From Capra hircus (Eukaryota > Chordata > Mammalia > Artiodactyla > Bovidae): a stretch of DNA of 64,000 bases. Position numbers and translations under genes: made by a program. The stretch is taken from the NCBI RefSeq assembly GCF_001704415.2, contig NC_030826.1, forward strand, positions 53,463,362-53,527,361, read 5' to 3'. Below are positions 22,434-33,163 of this stretch, one piece after another (position 1 is the stretch's first letter; every line of letters begins with the position of its first letter). Below the pieces are notes generated by a model. That model made no database searches. It was not told where the DNA came from and saw only the letters and a list, made by a program, of their open reading frames with translations.

Positions 22434-23680
22434 TCATCATTTATTGCAAACTTATCAAACATGAATCTGATACACATCATCATTGTCATCATCGTTATCA
22501 TATTAACCGTTGTCTATTAATCACCTCTTCCAGGAGGCAGTATTGTCTAAGAAACGCCCTGACCTAGAAGATATAAACCACCCTTTCGGTGTCTGCTCTG
22601 ACTGGCCCCTTGGGCAGTTCTTTTAACGTTTTTGGGCCTCCGTTTTCCTTCACAATCACTTGACAATCTACGTAATGAAGTGGTTGAGCTTTACACACGT
22701 AAAGGAAGGTTAAGCCTATGTCTCAGGTACTTATCTTACAGGATTGTAGGGAAGATGGAATAAAGATGGGAAAGCACTTTGGTAAATTAAAAACAGTGAT
22801 GCAAATGAGGTGTATGATAATTCTCCTCCCCCTGGGATGTGGCCACCTGGATGCTGGGTGGGCCTGAGCTTCTTGAGACAGCCTTGTCGTTTATCACATC
22901 AGCTCCCTTTGGTCCTGGTAGAAAATGCAGGAGCGATTTCCGAGGGTCGGATCCCATAGAGTGGCGGCACCTCACAGCCCCTGCTTTGGTTCAGAGCTGT
23001 TTCACCCTCTCTCTGGCTGCCTTGTACTCTTGGGAGGCCGACAGAACACCCCTGAGTCCCCAGGATGCTCAAAAGGGGAGCAGCCTTGTGTGAGATGCCC
23101 CATTGCAGACATCAACAGCACCTGAGCCAGGAGGATGCTCCAGGACCCAGCCCCCTGCAGCCAGCCTTTGCCCGGGGAGCAGACCACCTGGAGAGGCTCC
23201 CCCCCACCTCACTCCCAAAGCACCAGTTCAAAACTCATTCACTCTGTTACTCAACAGTGCTGGGCATCGCAGGAGAAGCTGCCAACTACCTACCACCTGG
23301 CAGGCATGACCTGAATCACCAGGTATGAGGAAGCTGGTCATTGAAAGTCACTTCCAACCCACTGGTTCCAGCTCCGCTCCCCTGGCATCTACCCAGCTGC
23401 CTTGACCTGGTGGTCCATTTTTTTGCAAAGTCCCCCCACTCTGTCTGACTGGCATATGCATATCGGCACCCAAGTCCCTCACCCCATTCAGGCCTCTCAG
23501 TGTCTTGCAGGCTGATCTCACAATGGTTCTATTGAGATTGCCCTCAGTTTTAAAGTTTATAAGCATAAAAATCGCATGACAACATCAACTGCGTTTCTGA
23601 AAGAGTCTCAATCACCCGTGAGTCCTAGTTTCCACCTAGGCCTCCCTCCTTCCCCCTCTTACCTGCATCACACACATCTT
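22434..23680. other. Unique non-coding block
   Basis: No gene. A CATCATTGTCATCATCG-type imperfect repeat sits at 22475-22505. The remainder is unique. Confidence 0.45.
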
Positions 23681-23869
23681 TTTTTTATTATTTTATTATT
23701 TATTTATTTGGGTGCATCGGGCCTTAGTTGAGGCACCCAGGATCTTCACTGTGGAGTTCAAGCATAGTCACCGGTGGCATGTGGGATCTTAGTTCCCTGA
23801 CCAGGGATCAAACCTTCCTCCCTTGCATTGGAAGGTGAGTTCTTAACCCTGGACTACCAGGGGAGTCCC
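23681..23869 (-). mobile_element. CHR/ART2-type tRNA SINE, antisense
   Basis: The antisense A-rich tail is the ATTATTTTATTATTTATTTATTT stretch at left. Then come GGGCCTTAGTTGAGGC, CATGTGGGATCTTAGTTCCC, TGACCAGGGATCAAACC and CTTAACCCTGGACTACCAGGG. A target-site duplication of about 10 bp is readable: CACACATCTT at 23671-23680 and CACAACATCTT at 23873-23883. Confidence 0.8.
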
Positions 23870-23942
23870 ACACACAACATCTTACGGCCCCCCTGCTGCG
23901 TGTTCTCAGTCGTCTCTGATCTGATCACGCTCGTGTGTGCTT

Positions 23943-24148
23943 CCTCCTTAGTCGCTCAGTCGTGTCTGACTCTGCACCCGTGGACTATAGACTGCTAGGC
24001 TCCTCTGTCCATGGGACTTTTTCCAAGCAAGAATACTGGAGTGGGTTGCTTTTTCCTCCTCCGGGGGATCTTCCCGACCCAGGGATCGAACTGGCGTCTC
24101 TTGCATTGGCAGGTGGATTCTTTACCTCTGAGCCATCTGGGAAGCCTG
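23943..24148 (-). mobile_element. Bov-tA SINE, full length
   Basis: Antisense: CTTAGTCGCTCAGTCGTGTC, TAGGCTCCTCTGTCCATGGG, GGATCTTCCCGACCCAGGG, TCGAACTGGCGTCTCTTGC and GAGCCATCTGGGAAGCC. It lies only ~75 bp from the preceding SINE and has the same orientation. Confidence 0.9.
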
Positions 24149-24458
24149 ATCTGATCCAATTCGAGTTTCTCAAATACTGCTGTGTAATGGTCAACTCGCA
24201 CCTCCCCGACACTGAATCCTTAGCTCTCAGATCTGCCAGGTTAGCGCCCTGAGTTGCTCCTTCTCTTCGCTTGTAACCGCTCCTTTCCCACACTCTGGCT
24301 AGGACCTTGGCTGCCCCAGGTCTGATGTCCCCTCTCGAGCTGTAGTCCAGCTCATTTACTCTCCTCTGTGGTGCTTTCCAAACAATTCCAGTTCATTTCC
24401 TGGACTTCAGGAGACCTCTGCTGTGAATTTGCTTATACAGGAACCATGCGGTTCTCTA
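24149..24458. other. Unique spacer
   Basis: About 310 bp between a SINE and a BovB 3' end. No feature is visible. Confidence 0.4.
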
Positions 24459-24718
24459 TGCTGAAGCTGAAGCTCCAATACTTTGGCCACCTGATGTGAA
24501 GAGCTGATTCATTGGAAAAGACCCTGATGCTGGGAAAGACTGAGGGCAGGAGGAGAAGGGGCTGACAGAGGATGAGATGGTTGGATGGCATCACCAACTC
24601 AATGGATATGAATTTGAGCAAACTCTGGGAGATGGTGAAGGACAGGGAAGCCTGGCGTGCTGCAGTCCATAGGGTCTCAAAGAGTTGGATGTGACTTAGC
24701 GACTGAGCAACAATAACA
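24459..24718 (+). mobile_element. BovB 3' end, 5'-truncated
   Basis: Begins at ATGCTGAAGCTGAAGCTCC and runs through GGCCACCTGATGTGAAGAGC, GATGCTGGGAAAGACTGAGG and GGCCTGGCGTGCTGCAGTCC-like sequence to GACTTAGCGACTGAGCAAC. It covers the C-terminal tip of the reverse transcriptase frame and the 3' UTR. CpG decay has converted the arginine codon in the CTCATGCGAAGAG motif to a stop (GATGTGAAGAG), as in other copies here. Confidence 0.85.
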
Positions 24719-25069
24719 GTGTGGTTCTCTACTACTTTTAAAATATATGGAAAACGTTATCTGGGCTGTTATCTAAAGAAACAATACTTTATTTCTCTCT
24801 TTGAGTTGTTATTATTGAAGAAAGTTGGATCTATTTTTAATCTGTAAAAATTTTTCCAACCTTATATCATGAAGATTTTCAAATGAATCTATTTAAAAGA
24901 GGTTTTTCCTCTAAACTGGATGGTTCTTTCCATCAGGCAGGGATGTGGTCCTGCCTGCGATCAGGTGATCCTGCCCTGCAGGTGTGTTTGAGATGCTGCT
25001 GCCGAGTCCTCTCTACCACGAGGAGATCTGCCTTTTTCCTTGACAGGTCTACCAGGAGGACAAAGAAGT
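24719..25069. other. Unique AT-rich spacer
   Basis: AT-rich at 24719-24900, then GC-moderate. No recognisable gene or repeat. Confidence 0.4.
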
Positions 25070-25140
25070 AACATTTATTGAGCACCTGCTGTATGCAATG
25101 GACTGTGCCAGGTGTAGGCTGTTTCTTAGCCCTCAGAATC
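25070..25140. mobile_element. Ancient MIR/L2-like fragment
   Basis: ACATTTATTGAGCACCTGCTG, then GACTGTGCCAGGTGTAGG, is a common ancient mammalian repeat end. A similar TATATGCCAGGCACTG motif occurs at 2033-2050. It is too short to classify. Confidence 0.45.
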
Positions 25141-27989
25141 CTCAGACCTGGGAGGGCAAAGGACCTATAACCAAACCCAAGATAGGGTGCTCAACAGAAG
25201 AGTTGAGAGTGAAATAGAGGAGGGGGACCCATGTGGGCAGGAAGGGCAGTGGGGGTTCTACCTGGAGTTGACATTTTAACTGGGTTGTGGCTAGCAGGGT
25301 GGGGTAAGAAGGCAGAGGCTTCTAGGTTGAGGAAATGGGGGTGTGAAAGAACCCATGGGGCCTGGGGATCCATGTGACCCAGTCAGGGTGCAAGATGCAG
25401 ATGGGAGGAGGAGCTGGAAAGCTAGCCAAAGTCAGATGGTGAAGGGTGTTGGGTGCCAGGCTAAGGATTTGGCAGCAAATGGGCTCAAGTTGGAATCAAG
25501 AGGGCTCCACAGGGGAACAGGTCTGTGCAGGGGAACATCACTGGGTAGGAAGAACGTAGGGGAGGTGGAGGGGGTGTGGGCTGATTAGGAGGTAAGTGTA
25601 TAGGCTCATGGGAAACGGTAGACACCCATGTGGGCAGGAGTGAAGATGGGGATGGGTCAGAAATACTGCAGAGGCAGAACCCAAAGGTGACAGGTGGGCT
25701 TACAGACCCGCAGGCGAGGAGGGGACGGCATGGTCCCCATCACTTCTTGGAGAGCTTCTTTCCAACCCCAAGGTGGTTTCACTCTTAACATCCCGCTTGC
25801 AGCTCAGTGGAGCCTGAGTCTCAGGTAGTGGTGCTGAGTCCTGCCTACAGAGATTCCTGGTTTTGAGGACCTTAGGAAATGGGGGCCACAGAGGGCTGGG
25901 GATCAGGCGTCTGGTATTTTAGCACATCAGGGAGGGGATTAGAACTTGACTTTTTTTTCTCTCTCACTTTAGCCTCTTCTGTGCTGTTTCTCTTTTTATT
26001 TTTTTTAGACCTCTGTGCCGGGTGCCCATTATGGAAAGTGCTGTTTATGTCCAGGGCCCCTTAAAAAAGGCAGCTCACGGCTCCCTGGCTGCGGTCCTCT
26101 CTGCTTGTTTCCCTGGCAACCGGAGGCAGGGAAAACAGAACCTGTCAGATGGAAAATGTCAGTTACAGCAGATCTGGGGAGAGGAAAGATGGGGTGGGGT
26201 GGAGGGAAGGAGAGGAGGGAGGAGAGGGGAAGGGGAGGACAAGCTGGTGGGGATTGTCAGGGTTCGTCCCAACGCCCACCCTGGGCTAGTGCCGTGGCTG
26301 GCCCAGGCGAGCTGGCCAGTGGGGAGCCTGGCTTCTTGAGGGAGGAGGCTGCCACCCAGAGCAGGGGGCCTGGAGCCTCTTGGAGGAGAGGGGAGGAGAC
26401 TGCCAAGCAGGATTAGCAGGATGGTGCCCTGAGGCGGCCGTCCCTTGCTCAGCTGATTATCACATTGTTTCAGAGGTAATTTGGACGGCTTCAGGCGCAG
26501 AGCCCTGCCTATTCTAGAAGCCCCGCCAGCCCCACTGTTTGAAGCTTGGGGCAGTAGAAGGAGGAGTTTTGGGGGAAGAAAGAGATGTCAAATCTTGGCC
26601 ATCCAAAGACTCCGGAACATGCTCCCCACTCCTGCTCTCTGTATTGATCCCCGTCCCTTGCTTTGTGTCAATTGATCAATGCCTCTTTAAAATGGTTAAG
26701 AGAGAGGTTCAGACGGAGCGTTAATATTCATCAAAATGGACCCCTCTCAAAATGAGAAGCAGAAACAAAAGAAGGAGGTTTGCTGAACAGTCTATTACAA
26801 CGACAGGGAGAAGCAATCAGTTAATGGGACTGGATGCCAGTGAGGTGTGTGGGTGACTTCTAAGAGTAGGGAGAACACGTGAGTGTGTCTGCATGCACGT
26901 GTAAGAGCATGTGTGTGCGTGCAGTGTGGGCGGTGGGCATGCGCTCTGCCATCTCCTGCTGTGGTCTTCAGAAATTGCTGGAGCCTCCCCAGGCTCCTGA
27001 TTTCCTGGGAGAAACTCCACTGGCCTCCCTGGGTGAGTGGACCCTAGGCAAGTGGGGCTGACAGGCAGACGCCTTCACTGTGTGATTGTGTTGCTATTCA
27101 GATGGTGTTTATTTAAAAAAAAAGAACACAACCTCGGAGGCAGAGGCAGGCTCAAAAGGAGGAGGAGCCACGATTGGGTCTATTTATCCAGAGAAGCAGC
27201 AGCCCCATTGCAGGGCTTCCAGGGTTGGGTTACCTGGGGGGAGTCTTGGGGGACGCTTCATCAGCGAGGCTGGATGTCAGACAGCAGCATGGTCCTGCTT
27301 CACGGATCTACTAACCCCAGGCTCCTCTGATTCTTGGGTTGTTGGGGTCTGACAACTTGATTTCCAGCTTCCTGGTTGGAGTCAAGGAGGCGGGGGACAG
27401 GGTTCAGCCCATAGAGCCTTGGTTTGAGCTATAGGAGGCTGAGGCAGGGACCAGGCTCTCTGGCCCAGGAATGTCCCTGGCTGGGTGCACATTCAAGGGG
27501 CAGAATAGGGACACCCGAAAATTAACTATGCATCTCTGGTATGCATCCTTGCAAAGGAAACAAACAACGCTTCCAAACTTGAGACAAAAAAAAGCAACAA
27601 GGCAACAATAGCAAATCCCGACACAATGACCCCCAGACTTCCAGGTTCTGGCGTTTGCTCTCTAGGTAAACCCTCCCAGCAGAGGTTCACGGAAACCAGA
27701 GCTTTTATTCCAGCGCCAGCTCTCCGCCTGTGTTTCTGGGTGGAGACCCTGCCCCTTTCTCCCATCTCGGGGGGCCTCACCAAGGACTCCCACAGTGGGG
27801 CACGCCATCTGTTCACTCTGCAGCTGAGCGGGAAACACAAGCTGGTGGCTCGAGCTTCTGGAGGTGACTGTCCTGTCCTCGCGGGTCCTGACTGTCTCAG
27901 AGAAAGCTGCCCTGCTGGTGGTGGCATAAATCACCACTCCACGTGCCTCCCTCATAGACCATATGGACCTTGCTGTCAGGCTGGGACAG
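25141..27989. other. Unique non-coding block
   Basis: About 2.8 kb. A purine-rich, G-rich stretch at 26180-26245 is quadruplex-prone. TG-rich imperfect repeats lie at 26880-26925. Positions 26690-26830 are an AT-rich repeat-free piece (GTTAATATTCATC). No gene is visible, and open frames overlap on several frames of the same strand. Confidence 0.45.
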
Positions 27990-28320
27990 ACTTAAATGAT
28001 GACATTTTTCATCTTGATTGACAATTACCTTCCCCTGGAAGTTGGGGAACAGTCTGGCTACAATTACATCTTGTACAATAAAATGAGGGAAATAAAAAAG
28101 AGGGTCATTATTTTATGAAGATGGTCTCTGACAGTTGGCTAAGGAGGTAATCTTTATTCCCGCTGCTCTCATGCTTTATTATTTTATTAAGAGTTAACTC
28201 TCGATTATCCACATGTGAGCCAAAGAGATGACTTTATCCCTACAGCTGTTAGGCCTTACTGTTTTATTATTATTGGTTTGGGTTTGTCCCCAGGCTCCAT
28301 TATGGGCATTAAAATGAAAA
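27990..28320. other. AT-rich repeat-free island, candidate conserved non-coding element
   Basis: No repeat family and no frame. The block is rich in homeodomain-type cores (TTGATTGACAATTACC, CTACAATTACATC, CTTTATTATTTTATTAAGAG, GATTATCC). Such composition is typical of deeply conserved developmental enhancers, but conservation cannot be assessed from a single sequence. Confidence 0.25.
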
Positions 28321-28420
28321 AAAAGCCATGATTCCTCATGCTTCTCAAGTGCCCATTTTGAATTATGCACAGTAACTGTTTATAAAGTCAATATCACTCC
28401 TCCCCTCTTGGGTGAGTGGC

Positions 28421-28605
28421 TTTTTTTTTTTTTTTTTCCACTGTGGTAAAATATGCATTGCCTAAAAGCTCCCACTTAAACTATTTTAAATACATTTCAG
28501 TGGCATTTGGTACACTTGAAGTGCTGTGCGACCATCACCGCTATCTAGTTCCTAAACATCTTTATCACCGCCAAAGGAATGCCCACAACACAGTTCCGTA
28601 CAGCA
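28421..28605 (-). mobile_element. L1M 3' UTR fragment, antisense
   Basis: A T run (28421-28438) is followed by CCACTGTGGTAAAATATGC, ATTTCAGTGGCATTTGGTAC, TGCTGTGCGACCATCACC and TATCTAGTTCCTAAACATC. This is the antisense 3' UTR of an old L1M, with the T run corresponding to its poly(A) tail. Confidence 0.75.
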
Positions 28606-28909
28606 GAAAGGGTAGTGTGTCCCTGGAGCAAGAGAACCAGACATGCCTTTCTTGACATCGTAAGAGAAGCCTTTTTGGTCTAAGCCGTTTTGTGATCTAC
28701 GTTTGGCTATGATGTTTGCCCTTAAACTGGTCTCAGTTATCAGTGATCTTAGGGAAACTAACAGAATGTAGGAACGAAGGAAAAGCAGTCAGGAAACCAT
28801 ATGCGCAGGGTGGGTGGGGTGGGAGGGAGGCCCGAAAGAGAGGAGACACGTGTCTGCATAGAGCTGGTTCACTTTGGTGTACCGCAGAGACTAACACAAT
28901 GTAAAGCAA
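28606..28909. other. Unique spacer
   Basis: About 300 bp between an L1 fragment and a BovB fragment. The G-rich GGGTGGGTGGGGTGGGAGGG at 28807-28826 is quadruplex-prone. No gene. Confidence 0.4.
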
Positions 28910-29290
28910 CTGTCGTCCAGTCATTAAACTGTGTCCAGCGATTTGCAACCCCACGGACTGCTCCTCTGTCCTCCACTATTTCCCGGAGTTTGCTCATATT
29001 CATGTCCATTGAGTCAGTGATGCTGTCCAACCATCTCATCCTCTGCTGCCCCCTTCTCCTTTTGCCTTCAATCTTTCCACCATCAGGGACTTTTCCAATA
29101 AGGGTTTTTTCCCTGAGGCTGTTTGCATCAGGTGGCCAAAGTACTGGAGCTTCAGCTTCAACATGAGTCCTTCCAGTGAATAGTCAGGGTTGATTTCCTT
29201 TAGGACTAACTCCTTGATCTCCTTGCATTCCAAGGGATTTTCAAGAGTCTTCTTTGGCACCACAATTAGAGAGCGTTCAGTCTTCAGCAC
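28910..29290 (-). mobile_element. BovB 3' third, antisense
   Basis: Antisense BovB running from the tail (CAGTCATTAAACTGTGTCCAG) at left through CATCTCATCCTCTGCTGCC, GGTGGCCAAAGTACTGG and GGTTGATTTCCTTTAGGAC to CACCACAATTAGAGAGCG. An 84-codon minus-strand frame (29036-29290) encodes the degenerate C-terminus of the BovB protein (the LKLQYFGHLM motif). It is diverged and non-functional. Confidence 0.85.
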
Positions 29291-30341
29291 AGTTATACTT
29301 CAATAAAACAAAACAAAATAATAGGTTGGAGATAAAACAGGGTCCTAATTCCTCCTCAAGAATTTATCGATACATCACGATCTGATACGGTCTTTAAGCT
29401 CTGATATGGTCTTTAAGACCCCTCCCCAGGTGGAGGATGAAATGATGACGCTGATCCTCCTGACTTTAATCAACGAAGGCTTGGACTCTGTCCACATTGC
29501 CCCGTGAATTCTCTGCTCAAGCCCCTTCATGTACAATCGGTCACATTTGCTTAAAAATTCCCAGTTTTGCCTTTCAGGGAGGCACTGGGTAATACCCCCT
29601 GTAGTCTCCTTACTTGCTGCTAGTAATGAGAAATCCTTTCTTCTCCCAATCTTTGGCTTGATTGTGTCTTTTGGTTCGACATCCACCAAGAGGTGAACCC
29701 AGTTTTCAGGTAACAGTTCTGCCCCGTTCCTGTCTTTCTCCAGCCCCCGCAGCCTTCACTCTGCTTTCTGTCGCTATAGATTCACCCTTTCTAGACCCTC
29801 CGTTTGAAGGGACCCATGCCCTTCAAATGTGGACAGCCTCCAGCATTGATAGTGGTTTGGTTTGTCGCCTTGAGAAACATCTTTCTGAGGCCAGATGGCA
29901 AATGAGCGGGCTTCCCCTCTGACTCTCCCCACACAGGTGGGTGGAGAGGGCGGTCAGGTACAGCAATGCTGGTCTGGAAGCAAAAATTGACTTTAGATAA
30001 TCCACAAAGTGGATAATCAGCCAAGGAAAACTGAGAGGTGGTGATGCTCATTTATACCCTCTCTGATAGAGATACACACTGCAGGGGGCGGCGGGGGCGG
30101 GGGGAGACTTAGCAGAGAGAGGGCTCAAACCGGGACAGAGCAAGAGGGATTCAGGTCCTCTGAGGGGACTTCAGTAGCCTCTGCCAGAATGGGGAGGCTG
30201 CCAGCCGGAGCTGACTGCTGGAACGGACGCGTCTCAGCCCCTCACTCACATGCCATCTTTCCTCCAAGAGGCGAGACTCATGGTCTAATGTCAAGAGCAG
30301 TATCCCTGGGCCCTGAATTAAAATGCTCTCATTCTTTAAAG
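29291..30341. other. Unique non-coding block
   Basis: Unique sequence. A G-rich run at 30082-30107 is quadruplex-prone. No gene is called. Frames at 29662-30051 overlap on both strands. Confidence 0.45.
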
Positions 30342-30553
30342 GGGCTTCCCTGGTGGCACAGATGGTAAAGAATCTGCCTGCAATGCAGGAGACCCGGGTT
30401 TGATCCCTGTGTTGGGAAGATACCGTGGAACATGAAACAGCAACCTGCTCCAGTATTCTCGCCTGGAGAATCCCACAGACAGAGGAGACTGGCGGGTTAT
30501 AGTCCATGGGGTCGCAAACAGTTGGACATGACTGAACAACTAACACTTTCAAG
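30342..30553 (+). mobile_element. Bov-tA SINE with 8-bp target duplication
   Basis: Full-length Bov-tA: GGGCTTCCCTGGTGGCACAG head, GGAGACCCGGGTTTGATCCC (B box with one change), ending GACATGACTGAACAACTAAC. The flanking duplication CTTTAAAG is perfect (30334-30341 and 30554-30561). Confidence 0.92.
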
Positions 30554-31397
30554 CTTTAAAGAGGGAATATTCTTTTAACAGGGCTCCTAGATTTCACACT
30601 CTTAGCAGGCTCCCCAGACTCCATTTTCCCATCAGATTTTCTTCCTGTGAAGACTCAGTTTACCACTGGCTCAGGACAAAAGTTACATAGCCAATAAAAG
30701 AGGATTCTAGCTCTGTCTGACTTTCTGTGTGTACTCAATTTGGGGGGGGACAGGGTCTCAAAGGGAACTGGGGGAGGTGGAAAGAGGATGGGGTGGGGAA
30801 CAACCCAGGGAGGAACAATCAAGAAATTGCTCAGCAGCACAAGTGGGGCTGCAGTCCCCCAGCGCACCGTCTTCTTATAGCATTCTCTTGCTATCAAGCT
30901 CGCAGGTGCTCATGGGTATTGACCAATTATCTTGGGCAAAAAGTAATGAAGATGAAATTTCTATGGCCATCTGCTCTGTCCTCCCACCTCCTAAGTCCAT
31001 GGAGTTTGGAAGAGCTTTGAGCTCCTTACCTCTCAACCTTGGATCGTCTCATTGCTGTGCTGGCACCGTCCATAGTGGGACAGAGAAACTGGGTCCCCTG
31101 TGCACCTCCATCCTGGCCCTCCAGCTGACCTCCTCTGCTCAGGCTTGGTCAGGACCTGTCCCTGAGTCTGCCGTCTTCACTCATCACTGCCAGCTCCTGT
31201 GTTGTCCAGCAGGCAAAGTGTGGAGTGCGTGTTGGGGGCGGGAGTGGGAATGGAAAGCCACCCTGCCAGAATCCAGGTGGCACACACAGGCTGGGTCAGA
31301 GGTGAGTGGCGGATGAAACGCCAAAACACCTAGATGTTTTTGCAGAGTGCTCCCAGTTCATCCTCCCAATTTCTGCATGGCACATTACACTCAATGC
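30554..31397. other. Unique non-coding block
   Basis: No recognised repeat. A 195-codon plus-strand frame (30729-31316) overlaps a 97-codon frame in another phase and shows no domain. I do not call it a gene. Confidence 0.45.
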
Positions 31398-31603
31398 ATT
31401 TTATTTATTTTTTAATTTATAAGATTTAAAAAGTCTGGGCCATTTTAAACATCTTTATTGAATTTGTTACAAAATTGCTTCTGTGTCATGTTTTGGCTTT
31501 TTGGCCACAAGCCATGTGGGATCTTAACTTCCCCACCAGAGATCAAATCCGCATCCCCCTTGTTGGACGGTGAAGCCTTAATCACTGGATCGCCAGAAAG
31601 TCC
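31398..31603 (-). mobile_element. ART2/CHR-type tRNA SINE with 12-bp target duplication
   Basis: Antisense: A-rich tail at left (TTTTATTTATTTTTTAATTTAT), then ATCTTTATTGAATTTGTTAC, TTTTTGGCCACAAGCCATG and CTTAATCACTGGATCGCC. The duplication TACACTCAATGC is perfect (31386-31397 and 31604-31615), which fixes both ends. Confidence 0.88.
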
Positions 31604-31615
31604 TACACTCAATGC

Positions 31616-31799
31616 CTCTTGAAAACTAGGGAATGAAGGACTGAAGCTCATCTGGGTTCCTGCTCACTGACCCTCCAGGATATGTGAGGCTGCAGCAGTC
31701 CTGGCTATTTGCAGCTGGCCTTTCCTGGGTTGGAATACCTTTCCTCATTCCTTAGTGGCTTCCAGTTTGTTCCTGCTGGAGGGGAATACGATGCTCTGG
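31616..31799. other. Unique spacer
   Basis: Unique sequence without feature. Confidence 0.4.
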
Positions 31800-32155
31800 A
31801 TTGCAGGCTTGAATTCCTCCCCACACCCTTCCTGAGTTCTTTATATAAATACCCGCTTCATGGCCATCACCTACTCCATCATAGAGATCCATCAAATGAA
31901 CCAGCCGAGCCCATAAATTATTGCACAAACCATTCCAAACAATAAAGGCAATTTTACTTACTGAACCATTAAATTTACATACTTAAATTAGACCCAACCA
32001 GACGTCGCGTGGGGATGTCTTGGGGCCAGGCAAACAATGAGTTTCAGGAAGCGCTAGCTCGTGTTTCCCCACCTCTCACATGAAATTAATGGGGTGCTTC
32101 AATTTAATCATTATTACAATCACATCTTTATTTAGTTACTTAGCTGGGTTTGACC
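31800..32155. other. AT-rich repeat-free island, candidate conserved non-coding element
   Basis: Contains CATAAATTATTGCAC, ACCATTAAATTTACATAC, TGAAATTAATGGGG and AATTTAATCATTATTAC, plus the CpG-containing AGACGTCGCGTGG at 32001-32013. No repeat or frame is visible. Dense TAAT cores amid GC-moderate surroundings suggest a regulatory element. This is inference only. Confidence 0.28.
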
Positions 32156-32699
32156 TGCTGCCTTGGGCAGCTCAGGACTCACCCTGGCGCCCTGGGCTGT
32201 TCCGACAGTGAGCAAGAGGGCAGCAGGAGGCCAGTGGGTGGCTGCCAGGGCCACTCTGTCCCAGGGACACTGCCTTGGCAGATACTGTTTCTGCCCGCAG
32301 GATGTATTTGAGGATGCCTATGGTTCTCTCATATCTGGGAATCGGAGCCTACCCTGGGGAGACACATAAGGGGATCTCCCTTGACCCCCATATTGAATCT
32401 GACACTGAGTCTGGCCAATACATGTTTTAAGTATTTCTTGGCTCTCTACCTTTTTTCCATTCCTAATCCCTGTGTCTGAGTTCAGGCCCCAGACTTTGTG
32501 CCTTTGGCATTAATCCCACGTCATGCTCTGGTTGCCAGAGCAGCTTAATGAAAAATCTAAACCTGACCTCCTCTGCTCCAGCCGGGAAGGCTTTAGGCAC
32601 AGCCCATTGCCCATGGCAGAAAGATGATTGATTCCTGGGTGTGGCATTCAAGGCTCCTCCTGCCCTTCCCTCCTGCCCCTTTGTTCTTTCAGTTTTGTT
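32156..32699. other. Unique non-coding block
   Basis: No repeat family and no convincing gene. Confidence 0.4.
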
Positions 32700-32718
32700 C
32701 TGGCCTTGGCCTTTGTGG

Positions 32719-32932
32719 TTGTTTAGTTGCTAAGTTGTGTCTGACACGTTGCGACTCCGTGGACTGTAGCCTGCCAGGCTCCTCTGTCCATGGGGTTCTC
32801 CAGGCAAGAATACTGGACTGGGTTGCCATTTCCTTCTCCAAGGGATCTTCCCAACCTAGGGATCGAACCCGCATCTCCTGGGTTTCCTGCATTGGCAGGC
32901 AGATTCTTTACCCCTGAGCAACGAGGGAAGCC
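32719..32932 (-). mobile_element. Bov-tA SINE, first of an adjacent pair
   Basis: Antisense: GTTTAGTTGCTAAGTTGTGTC, CCAGGCTCCTCTGTCCATGG, GGGATCTTCCCAACCTAGGG and CTGAGCAACGAGGGAAGCC. Flanking near-duplicates CTGGCCTTGGCCTTTGTG (32700-32717) and CTGGCCTCAGCCTTTGTG (32933-32950) match at 16 of 18 positions and define the insertion. Confidence 0.92.
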
Positions 32933-32950
32933 CTGGCCTCAGCCTTTGTG

Positions 32951-33163
32951 TGCGTGTGTGCTAAGTTACTTCAGTCTTGTCCTACTCTTTGTGACGCTAT
33001 GGACTGTAGCCTGCCAGGCTCCTCTGTCCATGGGGTTCTCCAGGCAAGAATACTGAAACGGGCTCCTTCAGGGGATCTTCCCAACCCAGGGATGGAACTT
33101 GCATCTCCTGTGTCTCCTGCATTGCAGGAGGATTCTTTACCACCAGCGCCACCTGGGAAGCCC
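32951..33163 (-). mobile_element. Bov-tA SINE, second of an adjacent pair
   Basis: Antisense: GTGTGTGCTAAGTTACTTCAG, CCAGGCTCCTCTGTCCATGG, GGGATCTTCCCAACCCAGGG and CAGCGCCACCTGGGAAGCCC. The right flank (AAAGCCTTGGCCTTCAC, 33164-33180) again resembles the target sequence of the first copy. A ~20-bp deletion sits in the GAGTGGGTTGCCATTTCC segment. Confidence 0.92.
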
